Assembly: GCA_040757335.1 (NCBI GenBank)
Contig: JBFLXB010000009.1
Location: forward strand, 1 to 64,000
DNA length: 64,000 bases
DNA from: Nitrospirota bacterium
Lineage (GTDB): Bacteria > Nitrospirota > Nitrospiria > 2-01-FULL-66-17
Direction of reading: 5' to 3'
The notes below the pieces were generated by a model that worked only from the letters and a program-made list of their open reading frames with translations, did not search any database and had not been told where the DNA came from. Both the position numbers and the translations under genes were made by a program. Shown here piece after piece: positions 9,734-19,617 of the stretch. The number at the start of each line of letters is the position of its first letter. Positions within the stretch are counted from its first letter, which is position 1.

Positions 9734-10884
9734 CCCCACCCCACGCCGCGTTGCCGCGAAATATTGAACAGGATGCCGACCGCCAACAGATTGGCCACCA
9801 ACGACGACCCGCCGTAGCTCACCAACGGCAACGGCAGTCCCTTGGTGGGTAACACGCCGGTCGCGACCCCGATGTTGAGCGCAGCCGCCAGTCCGATCGC
9901 GATCGACAGACCGAACGCGAGCAAGCGCCCGAACGGATCCGCGGTGGCCAGCGCCACCCGCCAGCCACGCCACAGCAGCGCGGCGAACAGCGCCAGGATC
10001 GCCAGCGTCCCCCACAACCCCAATTCCTCCCCCACCACCGAGTAGATGAAATCGGTATGCGGTTCGGGGAGGAAGAACAGCTTTTGCCGCCCCTCGCCGA
10101 GCCCGACCCCGGCCGCCCCGCCCCCGCCGATCGCCAATAAGGACTGAATGACCTGGAACCCCGAGTCGGTGGGGTCGCTCCAGGGATCCAGGAACGCGAA
10201 CCATCGCCGCCTGCGATAAGCCGTCCCCATCACCGCGTAGGCCACGAGCGGGACTGCGCAGAGCGCCAACGCCCCCAGGTGCGTCAACCGGGCGCCGCCA
10301 AGGACGCACAACAGCCCGGCCACGGTCGCGAGCACCACGGCGTTGCCCAAGTCCGGCTCCGCCGCGATCAGGCCCACCCCCACCCCCACCACCGCAAGCC
10401 CTGGGGCCAAGGTCTTGAACGATCGCAACGCCTCGCCGCGTTTGGCCAACACGTGCGCCAGGTAGACGATGAACACCACGCGCGCGAACTCAGAGGGTTG
10501 GATCGTGAATCCACCCGCGCGAAGCCAGCGGCGCGAGCCGTTCACCGTCCAGCCGGCCACAAGCACCACGGCCAAGATCGCGATCGTCCCCAAGGTCAGG
10601 GGCACCACGAAGCGCCGCCACCAGTGGTAATCGATCACGGCACCCGCGCCAAACGCCGCGACCCCCACGGCGGCCCACATCGCTTGGCGGGAGATGAAAT
10701 GGGTCGCGTCGCCGTACCGCGTGGTGGCCAGAGCCGAACTGGCGCTGTAGACCATGACCAGCCCGATGACGACCAGCACGCCGGACACCAACACGATCAG
10801 GCCGTCGCCGCGCCCCCACATGTCGGGCTCCAGGCGCGCGCTCAGCCACGCCTTGGGGGTACGCGGAGCGGTCCGGCGCCTCAT
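9721..10884 (-). CDS. ftsW: SEDS peptidoglycan glycosyltransferase FtsW
   Basis: A 387-residue polytopic SEDS protein with about ten membrane segments; it polymerises septal peptidoglycan together with FtsI. SEDS hallmarks seen are NGSRRWLRAGGFTIQPSEFA, AEPDLGNAVV, HTDFIYSVVGEELG and the C-terminal GLPLPLVSYGGSS. The ATG at 10884 overlaps the murD TGA. A long basic N-terminal extension that would start further upstream lies inside murD and was not used. Confidence 0.95.
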   Translation of the reverse strand: MRRRTAPRTPKAWLSARLEPDMWGRGDGLIVLVSGVLVVIGLVMVYSASSALATTRYGDATHFISRQAMWAAVGVAAFGAGAVIDYHWWRRFVVPLTLGTIAILAVVLVAGWTVNGSRRWLRAGGFTIQPSEFARVVFIVYLAHVLAKRGEALRSFKTLAPGLAVVGVGVGLIAAEPDLGNAVVLATVAGLLCVLGGARLTHLGALALCAVPLVAYAVMGTAYRRRRWFAFLDPWSDPTDSGFQVIQSLLAIGGGGAAGVGLGEGRQKLFFLPEPHTDFIYSVVGEELGLWGTLAILALFAALLWRGWRVALATADPFGRLLAFGLSIAIGLAAALNIGVATGVLPTKGLPLPLVSYGGSSLVANLLAVGILFNISRQRGVGWGCGS

Positions 10885-12236
10885 AATGCGTTGACCAACG
10901 CTTTGAAGCGTCGGCCCCGCTCTTCGAAATCGCGAAAGAGATCGAAACTTGCGCACGCCGGCGACAACAGGACCACGTCGCCAGGCACTGCGCTCTCGGA
11001 GGCGATCCGCACCGCCTCCTCCAGTCCGTCCGCTTCGGCCACGGTGGTGATCCCTTCAAACGCCTGCCGGAGCTGCGGCCGCGCCTCCCCGATCAGCACC
11101 GCTTTCTTGACCCGCCGCGCCACCAGCGGTCGCAGCGCGGAAAAGTCCGCCCCCTTGCCCACGCCGCCTGCAATGAGGATGACGGGGCGGCGAAAGCTCT
11201 CCAGCGACTTCTGCGCCGCGCCGACGTTCGTGCCTTTGGAATCATTGATATACGTCACGCCCCGCAGTTCCCTCACGAACTCCGAGCGATGTTCCAGCCC
11301 GCGAAACTCCGCCAGGACGTTCCCGACCACCGCCGCGTCGATCCCGCGAAGCAACGCGACCGCGGCGGCGGCCATGGCGTTCTCGACGTTGTGCACGCCC
11401 GCGATGCGCAGACGATCCAGCGCCAGGACCAGCCCGCGTCGCCCGCCCACCCGGTACACGATGTTGCCGCCATCGACCCACACTCCGTCGCCGGGCGGCT
11501 CGGCCAGCCGCGAAAACAGCACCCGCCGAGCGGCGATCTTCCCGGTCAACGCCGGGTCGCGGCACACCGGGTCATCGGCGTTCAGAACGGCCGCATCCTC
11601 TGCGCGCTGGCGCTCAAAGATGCGCCCTTTCGCCCTGGCATACGCCTCGAAATTCGGATACCGGTCGAGGTGGTCCGGCGTGACGTTCAGCAACGCCGCC
11701 ACCGCGGGACGGAACGTCACCACGGTTTCCAACTGAAAGCTGGAAACCTCGAGCACGACCTCACCCCACGCCGAGCCGGGTTGGACCGCCTCCGAGAGGG
11801 GCACGCCGATGTTCCCGCCCACGAAGGTTCGCCGACCCGCGCCCTGGCACATCTCCCCGGTCAGCGCCGTGGTGGTGCTCTTGCCGTTGCTGCCGGTGAT
11901 CGCGACGATCGGGGCCGACACGAATCGGGAGGCGAGCTCCAGCTCGCTCCAGATCGGAATGCCTCTCGCCTGAGCGGCCTGAAGCGGCGGGCTGGTCAGC
12001 GGCACGCCGGGGCTCAGCACGATCAACTCCGCGTCGCGAAACGCCTCATCCGGATGCGCCCCCAGGAACCAACGGATCTCCCCCGACTCGAACCGCGCCG
12101 TCCACGGGGCCAGTTCCGCGGCCGGGCGGCTGTCCGTGACCGACACCGCCGCCCGCTCGCGCAGCAACAACTGGGCCGCCGCGGCGCCGCTGCGCGCCAG
12201 CCCCACCACCGTCACCCGTTTGCCTTTCAGGTCCAC
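10881..12236 (-). CDS. murD: UDP-N-acetylmuramoyl-L-alanine--D-glutamate ligase MurD
   Basis: A 451-residue Mur ligase adding D-Glu. The N-terminal Rossmann motif GLARSGAAAAQLLL, the P-loop GSNGKSTTTAL (near residue 115), NVTPDHLDRYPN and the C-terminal NDSKGTNVGA are diagnostic. The GTG start overlaps the mraY TAG by one base. The same frame stays open for about 1,700 bases upstream across mraY and murF, but that is shadow translation with no protein-like features. Confidence 0.96.
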   Translation of the reverse strand: MDLKGKRVTVVGLARSGAAAAQLLLRERAAVSVTDSRPAAELAPWTARFESGEIRWFLGAHPDEAFRDAELIVLSPGVPLTSPPLQAAQARGIPIWSELELASRFVSAPIVAITGSNGKSTTTALTGEMCQGAGRRTFVGGNIGVPLSEAVQPGSAWGEVVLEVSSFQLETVVTFRPAVAALLNVTPDHLDRYPNFEAYARAKGRIFERQRAEDAAVLNADDPVCRDPALTGKIAARRVLFSRLAEPPGDGVWVDGGNIVYRVGGRRGLVLALDRLRIAGVHNVENAMAAAAVALLRGIDAAVVGNVLAEFRGLEHRSEFVRELRGVTYINDSKGTNVGAAQKSLESFRRPVILIAGGVGKGADFSALRPLVARRVKKAVLIGEARPQLRQAFEGITTVAEADGLEEAVRIASESAVPGDVVLLSPACASFDLFRDFEERGRRFKALVNAL

Positions 12237-13312
12237 TACCGTAGCTTCAAGGTACTCAAACTCAGCAGCGCCAGGATGATCGCGATGATCCAGAATCGCA
12301 CCACGACTTTCGGCTCTTCCCATCCCTTGAGCTCGAAGTGGTGGTGAATCGGCGCCATCAAGAACACGCGCTTGCCCCGCGATTTGAACGACGCCACTTG
12401 AAAGATCACGGACAGGGCTTCGATCACGAACAACCCGCCCACCAGCAGCAGAAGCAACTCGTGTTTGGACACCACCGCCACCAGACCCAGCGCCGCACCG
12501 AGCGGCAGCGAACCCACGTCGCCCATGAACACGGTGGCGGGATAGGTGTTGAACCACAAGAACCCGAGGCTCGCGCCGATCATCGCACCGCAGAACACGG
12601 CCAGCTCCCCGGACCCCTCGATGTAGGAGATCAGCAGGTAGTCGGCGATCTTGCGGTGTCCGGCCGCGTACGCCACGATCATGTACGCGGTGGCGGCCAC
12701 GATGACCGGACCGATCGCCAACCCGTCGAGCCCGTCCGTCAGGTTGACGGCATTGGAGGCTCCGACGACCACCAGTAGCACCAACGCGGGGTAGAACCAG
12801 CCCAGGTCGAGTTGCGCCGTCTTGAAAAACGGGAGTGCGATCTGCGTCGAAAACCCCGGGGCCTGAGCCAGCACGGCTGCGGCCACCGAAGCCACGAGCA
12901 CTTGGAGCGAAAATTTGTACCGCGGGATCAAACCCCGCGAGTGGCGCTTGACGACTTTGAGGTAGTCGTCCCAAAAGCCGATGAGTCCGAACCCGACCGT
13001 GGCGAGGAGTACCACCCACACGTATCGATTCGTCAAATCGGTCCACAACACGGTCGAGCACACCACGGCAATCAAGATGAGGAGGCCGCCCATCGTGGGC
13101 GTTCCCGACTTGACCTGGTGCGACTTGGGTCCTTCTTCCCGGATCTGCTGACCGATGTGCAGGCGCTGCAGCCAACGAATGATGGCGGGCCCGAGCAGGA
13201 AACTGATGACCAACGCGGTCAACACTGCGTAGATCGTGCGAAACGTGATGTAGCGAAAGACGTTGAGGAACGCGAAGTCGGTGTGCAGGGGATACAGAAG
13301 GTGATAGAACAT
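12236..13312 (-). CDS. mraY: phospho-N-acetylmuramoyl-pentapeptide-transferase MraY
   Basis: A 358-residue integral membrane enzyme with about ten helices that transfers phospho-MurNAc-pentapeptide to undecaprenyl phosphate, giving lipid I. Signature blocks are [11 protein letters not shown], the Asp-rich [32 protein letters not shown] and the C-terminal [14 protein letters not shown]. Length and topology are standard. The gene lies 12 bp after murF and overlaps murD. Confidence 0.97.
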   Translation of the reverse strand: MFYHLLYPLHTDFAFLNVFRYITFRTIYAVLTALVISFLLGPAIIRWLQRLHIGQQIREEGPKSHQVKSGTPTMGGLLILIAVVCSTVLWTDLTNRYVWVVLLATVGFGLIGFWDDYLKVVKRHSRGLIPRYKFSLQVLVASVAAAVLAQAPGFSTQIALPFFKTAQLDLGWFYPALVLLVVVGASNAVNLTDGLDGLAIGPVIVAATAYMIVAYAAGHRKIADYLLISYIEGSGELAVFCGAMIGASLGFLWFNTYPATVFMGDVGSLPLGAALGLVAVVSKHELLLLLVGGLFVIEALSVIFQVASFKSRGKRVFLMAPIHHHFELKGWEEPKVVVRFWIIAIILALLSLSTLKLR

Positions 13313-13324
13313 CCGCGCTCGCTG

Positions 13325-14767
13325 TTATGAGGAGGAGGGGGCCGCCGGCGCGGGTGCGCCGACGCCCAGTCCCTCCGCCACGTACTCCAACCCCACTCGC
13401 CGCGACCCTTTGACCAAGACCAAATCCCCGGGCCGGCTCCACGCCGCGATCACGGGGAGCGCCTCGCCCGCGGTCTCTACCCACGCGATCGCGCGGGCCG
13501 GCATGCCCGCTTTGATCGCCTCGTCCGCGAGCCACCGCGCGGCAGGGCCCACCGCGACCAGGCCGTCGAGCGAGGCGCGCGCCGCGGCCCGCCCCACTTC
13601 GCGGTGCAGCGCCTCCGAGGCCTCGCCGAGTTCTCGCATCTCCCCCAACACCGCCCAAACGCGGCCCGCGCCCCGCAACCGACCGACGGTTTCCAGCGCC
13701 CGCTCCATCGACGAGGGGTTCGCGTTGTAGGCGTCGTTGAACACGTCGACGCCGGCCGGCGTCGACACGAGCTCGCTCCGCATCCGGGCGGGCCGGAACG
13801 ACTCCAGGCCGCTCCGAATGGTGTCGAGGTCCACGCCCAGCGCCACCGCGACGGCCGCCGCGGCCACGGCGTTGGACGCGTTGTGACGTCCGACGACGGG
13901 GATGAAGCACTGCACCGCCGACCCGGCGTAGCGGATCTCCACGCGCGTGCCCGACCGCGCGACCTCTTCGACGATGCCCCCATGCACGTCCGCGGTACGC
14001 AGCCCGAACGTCAGCGACTCGCAGCGCAGGTGCTTGCGGAGTCCGGCCACCCGAGGGTCATCCGCGTTCAACACCGCCATCCCGTCGGCGGGCAATGCTG
14101 CGAACAACTCCCCCTTGGCGCGCGCCACCTCCTCGACCCCCCCGAACCCTTCGAGGTGGGCGTGTCCCACGTTGGTGATCACGCCCACGGTGGGGCGCGC
14201 GATCTCGCACAGGCGCGTCATCTCCCCGGGGTGATTGACGCCCAGCTCCACCACCGCGACGCGGTGCGCCGCGGACAGTCCCAAGAGGGTGAGCGGCACT
14301 CCGATGTGGTTATTGAGATTCCCCTGCGTCTTGAGCACGCCGCCGCGGCGCGCCAGGATCGCCGCCGTCATTTCCTTGGTGGTGGTCTTTCCGTTGCTTC
14401 CGGTCACGCCGATGAGCGGGATCACGAACCGCGCGCGATACGCCGCCGCGGCATCCTGGAGTGCGCGCAGGGGGTCGGCCACCGCGATGATGACGACGTC
14501 GCGGCCCCGCCAGACCCCGGAGGCGGGTACCGACGCATCGGCCACCACCGCCCCGCACGCGCCCGCCGCGAGCGCGTCCGCCACGAACACCGCACCGTCG
14601 AAGCGCTCGCCCTTGAGCGCCCAAAACACCGCGCCCCGCGGGAGCCGCCTGGTGTCGGTCGAAATCGCCTCGATCCGCGCGTCCGGCCGACCGGCCACGA
14701 TCCGGCCCCTCACCACCTCCGCCAATTCACTCGCCAGAAACATCTCGCTCCCGTTCATCAGCGTCAC
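13325..14767 (-). CDS. murF: UDP-N-acetylmuramoyl-tripeptide--D-alanyl-D-alanine ligase MurF
   Basis: A 480-residue Mur ligase that attaches the D-Ala-D-Ala made by Ddl. Motifs: N-terminal DTRRLPRGAVFWALKGERFDG, the P-loop GVTGSNGKTTTKEM near residues 120-133, HLEGFGGVEEVARAKGE and the C-terminal domain motif FNDAYNANPSSM. The GTG start overlaps the murE stop (GTGA); an ATG three codons in is an alternative. The C-terminus is low-complexity Ala/Pro/Ser. Confidence 0.95.
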   Translation of the reverse strand: MTLMNGSEMFLASELAEVVRGRIVAGRPDARIEAISTDTRRLPRGAVFWALKGERFDGAVFVADALAAGACGAVVADASVPASGVWRGRDVVIIAVADPLRALQDAAAAYRARFVIPLIGVTGSNGKTTTKEMTAAILARRGGVLKTQGNLNNHIGVPLTLLGLSAAHRVAVVELGVNHPGEMTRLCEIARPTVGVITNVGHAHLEGFGGVEEVARAKGELFAALPADGMAVLNADDPRVAGLRKHLRCESLTFGLRTADVHGGIVEEVARSGTRVEIRYAGSAVQCFIPVVGRHNASNAVAAAAVAVALGVDLDTIRSGLESFRPARMRSELVSTPAGVDVFNDAYNANPSSMERALETVGRLRGAGRVWAVLGEMRELGEASEALHREVGRAAARASLDGLVAVGPAARWLADEAIKAGMPARAIAWVETAGEALPVIAAWSRPGDLVLVKGSRRVGLEYVAEGLGVGAPAPAAPSSS

Positions 14768-16326
14768 GCGGACTGCGCGCGAACCGCAAGTCGCCGTTCA
14801 ATCGCGTCTTTCGCAACCGCCCGGTCGTCGAACGACAGGCGCCGCGAACCGATGAGTTGATAATCCTCGTGCCCTTTTCCCGCAATGACCACCAGATCGC
14901 CAGCCTCGGCGGTCTGTACCGCGCGCTCGATCGCTTCCCGCCGGTCGGGCAAGGTCAGGTACGGCTGACGCGAAAACGCCGACGGGCGGCCCGGTGGCCG
15001 GGCCGACACCTCGTCGCGGATGCCGCCCTCGATCGCCTCGATGATGGCCAGCGGGTCTTCACCCCGCGGGTTGTCCGACGTGAGGATGACCAAGTCGCTC
15101 GCGCGAGCCGCCACGCGCCCCATCGGCGCGCGTTTGCCGGGATCGCGATCGCCCCCGCACCCAAACACGGTGATGAGGCGACCGCGGCAGAGTTCGCGGG
15201 CCACGGCCAAGACCCGGCGCAGCGCGTCCTCGGTGTGCGCGTAATCCACTACCACGGTGAAGTCCTGCCCCACGTCGACCTTGTCGAACCGGCCCGGAAC
15301 CCTGATCATCGCGGCGATCCCCTCGCGGACCGCTTTCGGCGGAACGTCTTGCCCGACCGCCACCGCAGTCGCCGCAAGGAGGTTCGAGAGATTATACGAC
15401 CCGATCAACGGCGAGGTCAGGTCCAGTTGGCCCTTCGGGGTGCGCACTCGACACCGGATACCGTCCACCGAGGACGACACCGATGCGGGATAGACATCGG
15501 CCCCTGAATCGAGGCCGAAGGTCCACACCGGCGCGCCCGACGCCCGAGCCATCTCGTTCCAACGCGGGTCGTCGCGGTTGATCACGGCCAGGCGGGGCCG
15601 CACCTTCGGGTTGTCCTCGCCCAGCGCTTCGAACAGCCGGCGCTTCGCCGCGGCGTACGCGTCCATCGTGCCGTGGAAGTCCAGGTGATCCTGCGTGAGG
15701 TTCGTAAACACCCCGACGTCGAAGGCACAGCCCGCCACGCGGTCCTGTGCCAGGGCGTGGGAGGAGACTTCCATCACCACGTCGGTGACGGACCGCGCCA
15801 CCATTTCCGCCAGCAGCGCCTGTAGAGTTTCGGCGTCGGGCGTGGTGTGCGGCGCAGGACGGATCTCCTCTCCGACCGCGTACGACACCGTGCCGAGCAG
15901 ACCGGTGGAGCGCCCCGCCGCCTGGTAGATCGCCCGGATGAGATGCGTGGTCGTGGTTTTGCCGTTGGTGCCGGTCACGCCGACCAGACCGAGCCGATGC
16001 GAGGGATCGCCCCATGCGCGAGCCACCACCCGTCCGAACCATCCGGCGCCCGCAGGGACGATGAGCCGCACCAGACGCGGCGGTCCCGCCACCGCCCGGA
16101 TCGCTTTGCCGTCCTCGCCTGCCACTGCGACCGCCCCGCGGACGACGGCTTCGCGGAGAAACTGATGACCGTCCTGACGGACGCCGCGTAGCGCCGCGAA
16201 CAGCGCCCCGGGAATCACCCGACGCGAATCCGCGGTCACCAGCGTGATCTCGGGATCGGTATCGCCCGGCGTGGTGATGCCGGGGATGCCACGAAGCAAC
16301 TCGCTGAGCCGGCGGGGAGCCCTCAT
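14764..16326 (-). CDS. murE: UDP-MurNAc-tripeptide synthetase MurE (meso-diaminopimelate-adding type)
   Basis: A 520-residue Mur ligase that adds the third stem-peptide residue. The P-loop is GVTGTNGKTTTTHLI, followed by HTTPDAETLQ and MEVSSHAL. The substrate loop reads TSDNPRGEDP; a DNPR motif marks enzymes that use meso-diaminopimelate rather than lysine, as expected for a Gram-negative wall. The ATG at 16326 overlaps the ftsI TGA; a GTG two codons upstream is possible. It follows ftsI directly. Confidence 0.95.
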   Translation of the reverse strand: MRAPRRLSELLRGIPGITTPGDTDPEITLVTADSRRVIPGALFAALRGVRQDGHQFLREAVVRGAVAVAGEDGKAIRAVAGPPRLVRLIVPAGAGWFGRVVARAWGDPSHRLGLVGVTGTNGKTTTTHLIRAIYQAAGRSTGLLGTVSYAVGEEIRPAPHTTPDAETLQALLAEMVARSVTDVVMEVSSHALAQDRVAGCAFDVGVFTNLTQDHLDFHGTMDAYAAAKRRLFEALGEDNPKVRPRLAVINRDDPRWNEMARASGAPVWTFGLDSGADVYPASVSSSVDGIRCRVRTPKGQLDLTSPLIGSYNLSNLLAATAVAVGQDVPPKAVREGIAAMIRVPGRFDKVDVGQDFTVVVDYAHTEDALRRVLAVARELCRGRLITVFGCGGDRDPGKRAPMGRVAARASDLVILTSDNPRGEDPLAIIEAIEGGIRDEVSARPPGRPSAFSRQPYLTLPDRREAIERAVQTAEAGDLVVIAGKGHEDYQLIGSRRLSFDDRAVAKDAIERRLAVRAQSA

Positions 16327-18068
16327 TGCCACGCCACGCGGGTCACGTGTTGCGGCGGTGCGGGCGCGTCGCGCGGCGCGCTCAGATAACGCAGCGTCGC
16401 CTCGGTCACCCGAGCAAACACCGGACCGGCCACCGTGCCCCCCCAGGTCCGGCCGCGCGGATTCTCCAGCACCACGGCTACTACCACCGCGGGCGCACGC
16501 GACGGCGCAAACCCCACGAACGACGTGACCTCCCGGTCGAACGAGTACCGGCCGGTCTCCGGATCCACCTGTTCCGCCGTGCCCGTCTTGCCCGCCACCC
16601 GCACGCCCTCGATCGCCGCCAGAGCCCCGGTCCCGCCGGGCTCGACCACGCCTTCGAGCAGCCGAGTCATGACCGCCGCGGTTCGTTCCGACATCACGCG
16701 CGGACCCGACGCGTCCTCCGACGGCCCCGCGACCCCCCGGCCCTCGGAGCCCTCCACCCGGACCACGAGGTGAGGTCTGACGAGGCGACCGCCGTTGGCG
16801 ACCGCGGCGTAGGCCGCGACCAGTTGGAGCGGCGTGGCCATGAGTTCCTGGCCGATGGCGATGGTCGCGGCGGAGCGTTTGGACCAGCGGGCGACCGGCG
16901 GGACCCGGCCCGGCGCCTCCCCGCCCAGGTCGATCCCGGTTTTTCTGCCAAACCCGAACGCGGCAATGGCGCGCGCCAACCGTTCGTCGCCGAGGCGAAG
17001 CGCAATCTTGGCGGTCCCGATGTTGCTGGACTTGGTGATCACGTCGGTGAACGGCACCCGGCCGAGCGGTTCGTGGTCGTGCAACACGCCGCCCGGCATC
17101 ACCCAGCGCCCGTTCTCACAGTCGATGATCTCGTTGGGTCGGACCAGGCCGGCTTCCAGCGCCGCGACCGCGGTGACGAGCTTGAACGTCGAGCCGGGCT
17201 CGAAGGCGTCGGTGATCGCGCGGTTGCGCCACTGCGCGGGGCTCGAATAGTCGACGGCGTTGGGGTTGAACGTGGGGCGCACCGCCAGAGCCAGGATGCC
17301 GCCGTCCCACGGATCCATCACGATCAACGAGCCGCTCTCAGCCCCGCTGTCGGCCATGGCGGCGTCAAGCTCCCGCTCGCTGATGTGTTGGATCACCTCA
17401 TCGATCGTGAGGATCAGATCTCGCCCCCGGGACGGCGCGACGTATTGGAGTCCTTTGGGGAACAGCCGGTGCCCGGCGCCATCGCGTTCGTAAATCAGCC
17501 AGCCCTTTTCGCCGCGCAATTCGCGGTCGTAGAACCGTTCCAGTCCTTCGAGGCCCTCGTGGTCGGTTCCCGCGAACCCCAACACGTGGCTCAACAACGC
17601 CTTGCGGGGATACATCCGGCGGGGCTCCGGCAGTAGGCGAACCCCCTCGGCCCCCAACTCCTCCACCGCGTGGGCCACGGCCGGATCCACGCGGCGCTCG
17701 AGCCAGACAAACGCGCGGTCTTCGCGCAGGCGTCGCGCAAGCGGTGTGGCTGGCACCCGCAACACCGCAGCCAACTCACGGGCGATCGACTGGGGATTGT
17801 CGATGAGCGGCGGCACCGCGTAGAGCGACGGCACGGTCAAATCCGCGGCCAAGATCCGGCCGTTGCGATCGTAGATGGTGCCGCGTTCCGCTTCGACCGC
17901 CACGGCCTTCTCGTGTTGTCGCTCCGCGCGGTGAGCCAGTTCCGGACCGCGGAACACCTGCAGATACACCACGCGGACCGCAAGCGCCGCGTAGACCACC
18001 CCGAACACGGCGAACACCCACAGGGCACGCCGACGAGCCAGGCGGTCGGTTTCGTCAGGGCGCGGCAT
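16323..18068 (-). CDS. ftsI: septal transpeptidase FtsI (PBP3, class B PBP)
   Basis: A 581-residue bitopic penicillin-binding protein that cross-links septal peptidoglycan. One membrane helix (about residues 16-36) is followed by the dimerisation module (AERGTIYDRNGRILA). The transpeptidase domain carries the catalytic SxxK motif in EPGSTFKLVTA, the SSN in TKSSNIGTAK and the KTG in VAGKTGTAEQ. There is no PASTA repeat. The start overlaps ftsL by 13 bases, matching the usual ftsL-ftsI coupling. Confidence 0.96.
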   Translation of the reverse strand: MPRPDETDRLARRRALWVFAVFGVVYAALAVRVVYLQVFRGPELAHRAERQHEKAVAVEAERGTIYDRNGRILAADLTVPSLYAVPPLIDNPQSIARELAAVLRVPATPLARRLREDRAFVWLERRVDPAVAHAVEELGAEGVRLLPEPRRMYPRKALLSHVLGFAGTDHEGLEGLERFYDRELRGEKGWLIYERDGAGHRLFPKGLQYVAPSRGRDLILTIDEVIQHISERELDAAMADSGAESGSLIVMDPWDGGILALAVRPTFNPNAVDYSSPAQWRNRAITDAFEPGSTFKLVTAVAALEAGLVRPNEIIDCENGRWVMPGGVLHDHEPLGRVPFTDVITKSSNIGTAKIALRLGDERLARAIAAFGFGRKTGIDLGGEAPGRVPPVARWSKRSAATIAIGQELMATPLQLVAAYAAVANGGRLVRPHLVVRVEGSEGRGVAGPSEDASGPRVMSERTAAVMTRLLEGVVEPGGTGALAAIEGVRVAGKTGTAEQVDPETGRYSFDREVTSFVGFAPSRAPAVVVAVVLENPRGRTWGGTVAGPVFARVTEATLRYLSAPRDAPAPPQHVTRVAWQ

Positions 18069-18450
18069 GCGCGTCCGTCGGCAACACCCCCCGACCCACC
18101 GCCACGGCGAACAGTTGCTCCGAATCCGGCTCAAGCGGCGGCAGTCGCATCACCACGGTTTCGCGGGGAGGAACATGCGTGAGTCCCATTGCGCCGGCCA
18201 ATCGTTCGATCCGATCGAGCGACGCCAGGCTTTCGCGTTCGATCAGCAGTTGACGATGCAGACGTTCGAGTTGGGTCTTTTCGGCCTGCAACCGCTCGGT
18301 TTCGTAACCCAGCTGAATCGTCCGATGGTGGTGCCACAGCACCACGACGCTGAGCGAGACGACCGCGCCCCAGATCATCCACGCGCGGCGCGGGCCGACG
18401 CACCATCCTCCCAATCGTCTCAGCACGCTGCTCCGTACGCTCCCCGGCAT
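18055..18450 (-). CDS. ftsL: cell division protein FtsL (septum-formation leucine-zipper protein)
   Basis: A 131-residue small bitopic protein with one membrane helix (about residues 23-41, AWMIWGAVVSLSVVVLW) and then a coiled coil (ETERLQAEKTQLERLHRQLL). These features and its position between rsmH and ftsI identify FtsL, whose sequence is otherwise poorly conserved. It recruits FtsW/FtsI as part of the FtsQLB complex. The start was taken at the first in-frame ATG downstream of rsmH. Confidence 0.8.
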   Translation of the reverse strand: MPGSVRSSVLRRLGGWCVGPRRAWMIWGAVVSLSVVVLWHHHRTIQLGYETERLQAEKTQLERLHRQLLIERESLASLDRIERLAGAMGLTHVPPRETVVMRLPPLEPDSEQLFAVAVGRGVLPTDAHAAP

Positions 18451-18487
18451 CACGACCTTCCCAATAAGTCCCCGACTCCGTCGGCGC

Positions 18488-19420
18488 TCACGCGGCCTCC
18501 GCCATGCACTCGACTGCGCGGAGTTTGGCGCTCCTCGCGCGGGGGTTGGCGAGAGCCTCTTCGGCGCTCGGGGTAATCGGTCGTCGGGTAAGCACCCGGG
18601 CCAACCGGCGACGCCCGCACGCGCAAACCGGCAGGTCGGGCGGACACACACACCCTCCTTCCCAGCGCCGGAAGGTCTGTTTAACGATGCGATCTTCCAG
18701 CGAATGAAAGGTGATCACCACCAATCGCCCACCGGCGGTCACGCAGCGCCGCGCCGCCTCCAGCGCCGGCTCGAGATCTTCCAGCTCGTGATTCACCGCG
18801 ATGCGCAGGGCTTGAAAGGTCCGCGTCGCGGGATGAGGATGGGGCGCGCGATACCTCGCGGGGATGGCGTTGACGACGAGGTCGGCCAACTCGCGGGTGT
18901 GCGCGATGGGTCGGAGGTTCCGCGCCCGCGAGATGGCCGCGGCGATCCGGCCGGACCACCGTTCTTCGCCGTATCGCCGAATGACGTCGGCCAACACCGG
19001 CTCCGGCCACTCGTTGACGATTTCGGCGGCCGTCAGCGGGTTACGGTGATCCATACGCATGTCCAGCGGTCCCTCGCGTTGAAACGAAAAGCCCCGCTCG
19101 GGGGTGTCGAGTTGCAGCGACGAGACCCCGAGATCGAACAGCACCCCGTCAACGGCCGTCCAGCCGTCGGCCGTCAGCACCTCCGGAAGCGCGCGAGCGT
19201 CGGCCTGGTGCAGACGGACACGATCCGCCGGCAACCGATCGCGGGCGATCGCCAGGGCCTCCGAATCCCGGTCGAGTCCCACCAGCATCCCGTCGGGTGC
19301 ACACGCCGCGATGATCGCTGCCGCGTGCCCCCCGAGCCCCACCGTGACGTCCGCGATTCTCCGCCCGGGTCCGCACCCCAACCACTGCACCACTTCGCGG
19401 ACCATGACCGGCTCATGCAC
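18488..19420 (-). CDS. rsmH: 16S rRNA (cytosine1402-N4)-methyltransferase RsmH
   Basis: A 310-residue SAM-dependent methyltransferase modifying C1402 in the ribosomal P site. The N-terminal HEPVMVREVV, the SAM-binding VTVGLGGHAAAI, FDLGVSSLQLD and the C-terminal TFHSLEDRIVKQTF are family signatures. The GTG at 19420 is chosen because AGGAG lies 8 bases before it and the family begins just before HxPVM. The C-terminus has a Cys-rich CVCPPDLPVCACG, usual for RsmH. Confidence 0.95.
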   Translation of the reverse strand: MHEPVMVREVVQWLGCGPGRRIADVTVGLGGHAAAIIAACAPDGMLVGLDRDSEALAIARDRLPADRVRLHQADARALPEVLTADGWTAVDGVLFDLGVSSLQLDTPERGFSFQREGPLDMRMDHRNPLTAAEIVNEWPEPVLADVIRRYGEERWSGRIAAAISRARNLRPIAHTRELADLVVNAIPARYRAPHPHPATRTFQALRIAVNHELEDLEPALEAARRCVTAGGRLVVITFHSLEDRIVKQTFRRWEGGCVCPPDLPVCACGRRRLARVLTRRPITPSAEEALANPRARSAKLRAVECMAEAA

Positions 19421-19487
19421 TGCTTCCACTCCTGCCGCTCCGCTTCCATAGATAGTTAGTGGAGAACCAATCGCATTATCTGAGATT

Positions 19488-19613
19488 GGAGCCTGTTCAG
19501 GAGCGCGCCAGATGCAAGGCGCCGCGAGCACCGGAGCGGAGCGTACGAGGTCGGTACGTGAGCACCGGATGCGCAGCGGCAACGCCGCAGATGGCCGCTC
19601 ATGGACAGGCTCC
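19488..19613 (-). repeat. dispersed intergenic repeat, copy 3
   Basis: A 126-bp element between mraZ and rsmH with ends GGAGCCTGTTCAGGA and TCATGGACAGGCTCC, near-perfect terminal inverted repeats. The interior aligns with copies 1 and 2, including the GCAACGCCGCAGATGG block. It lies inside the mraZ-rsmH spacer, so it is probably transcribed and could fold into a long hairpin. Confidence 0.85.
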
Positions 19614-19617
19614 TCTC

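Noticed and set aside
12237-13910. The murD frame stays open about 1,700 bases upstream, as if coding a 1,009-residue protein
   Set aside because: mraY and the start of murF account for this DNA on the same strand in another frame; the extra residues are Arg/Gly-rich shadow translation typical of GC-rich DNA.
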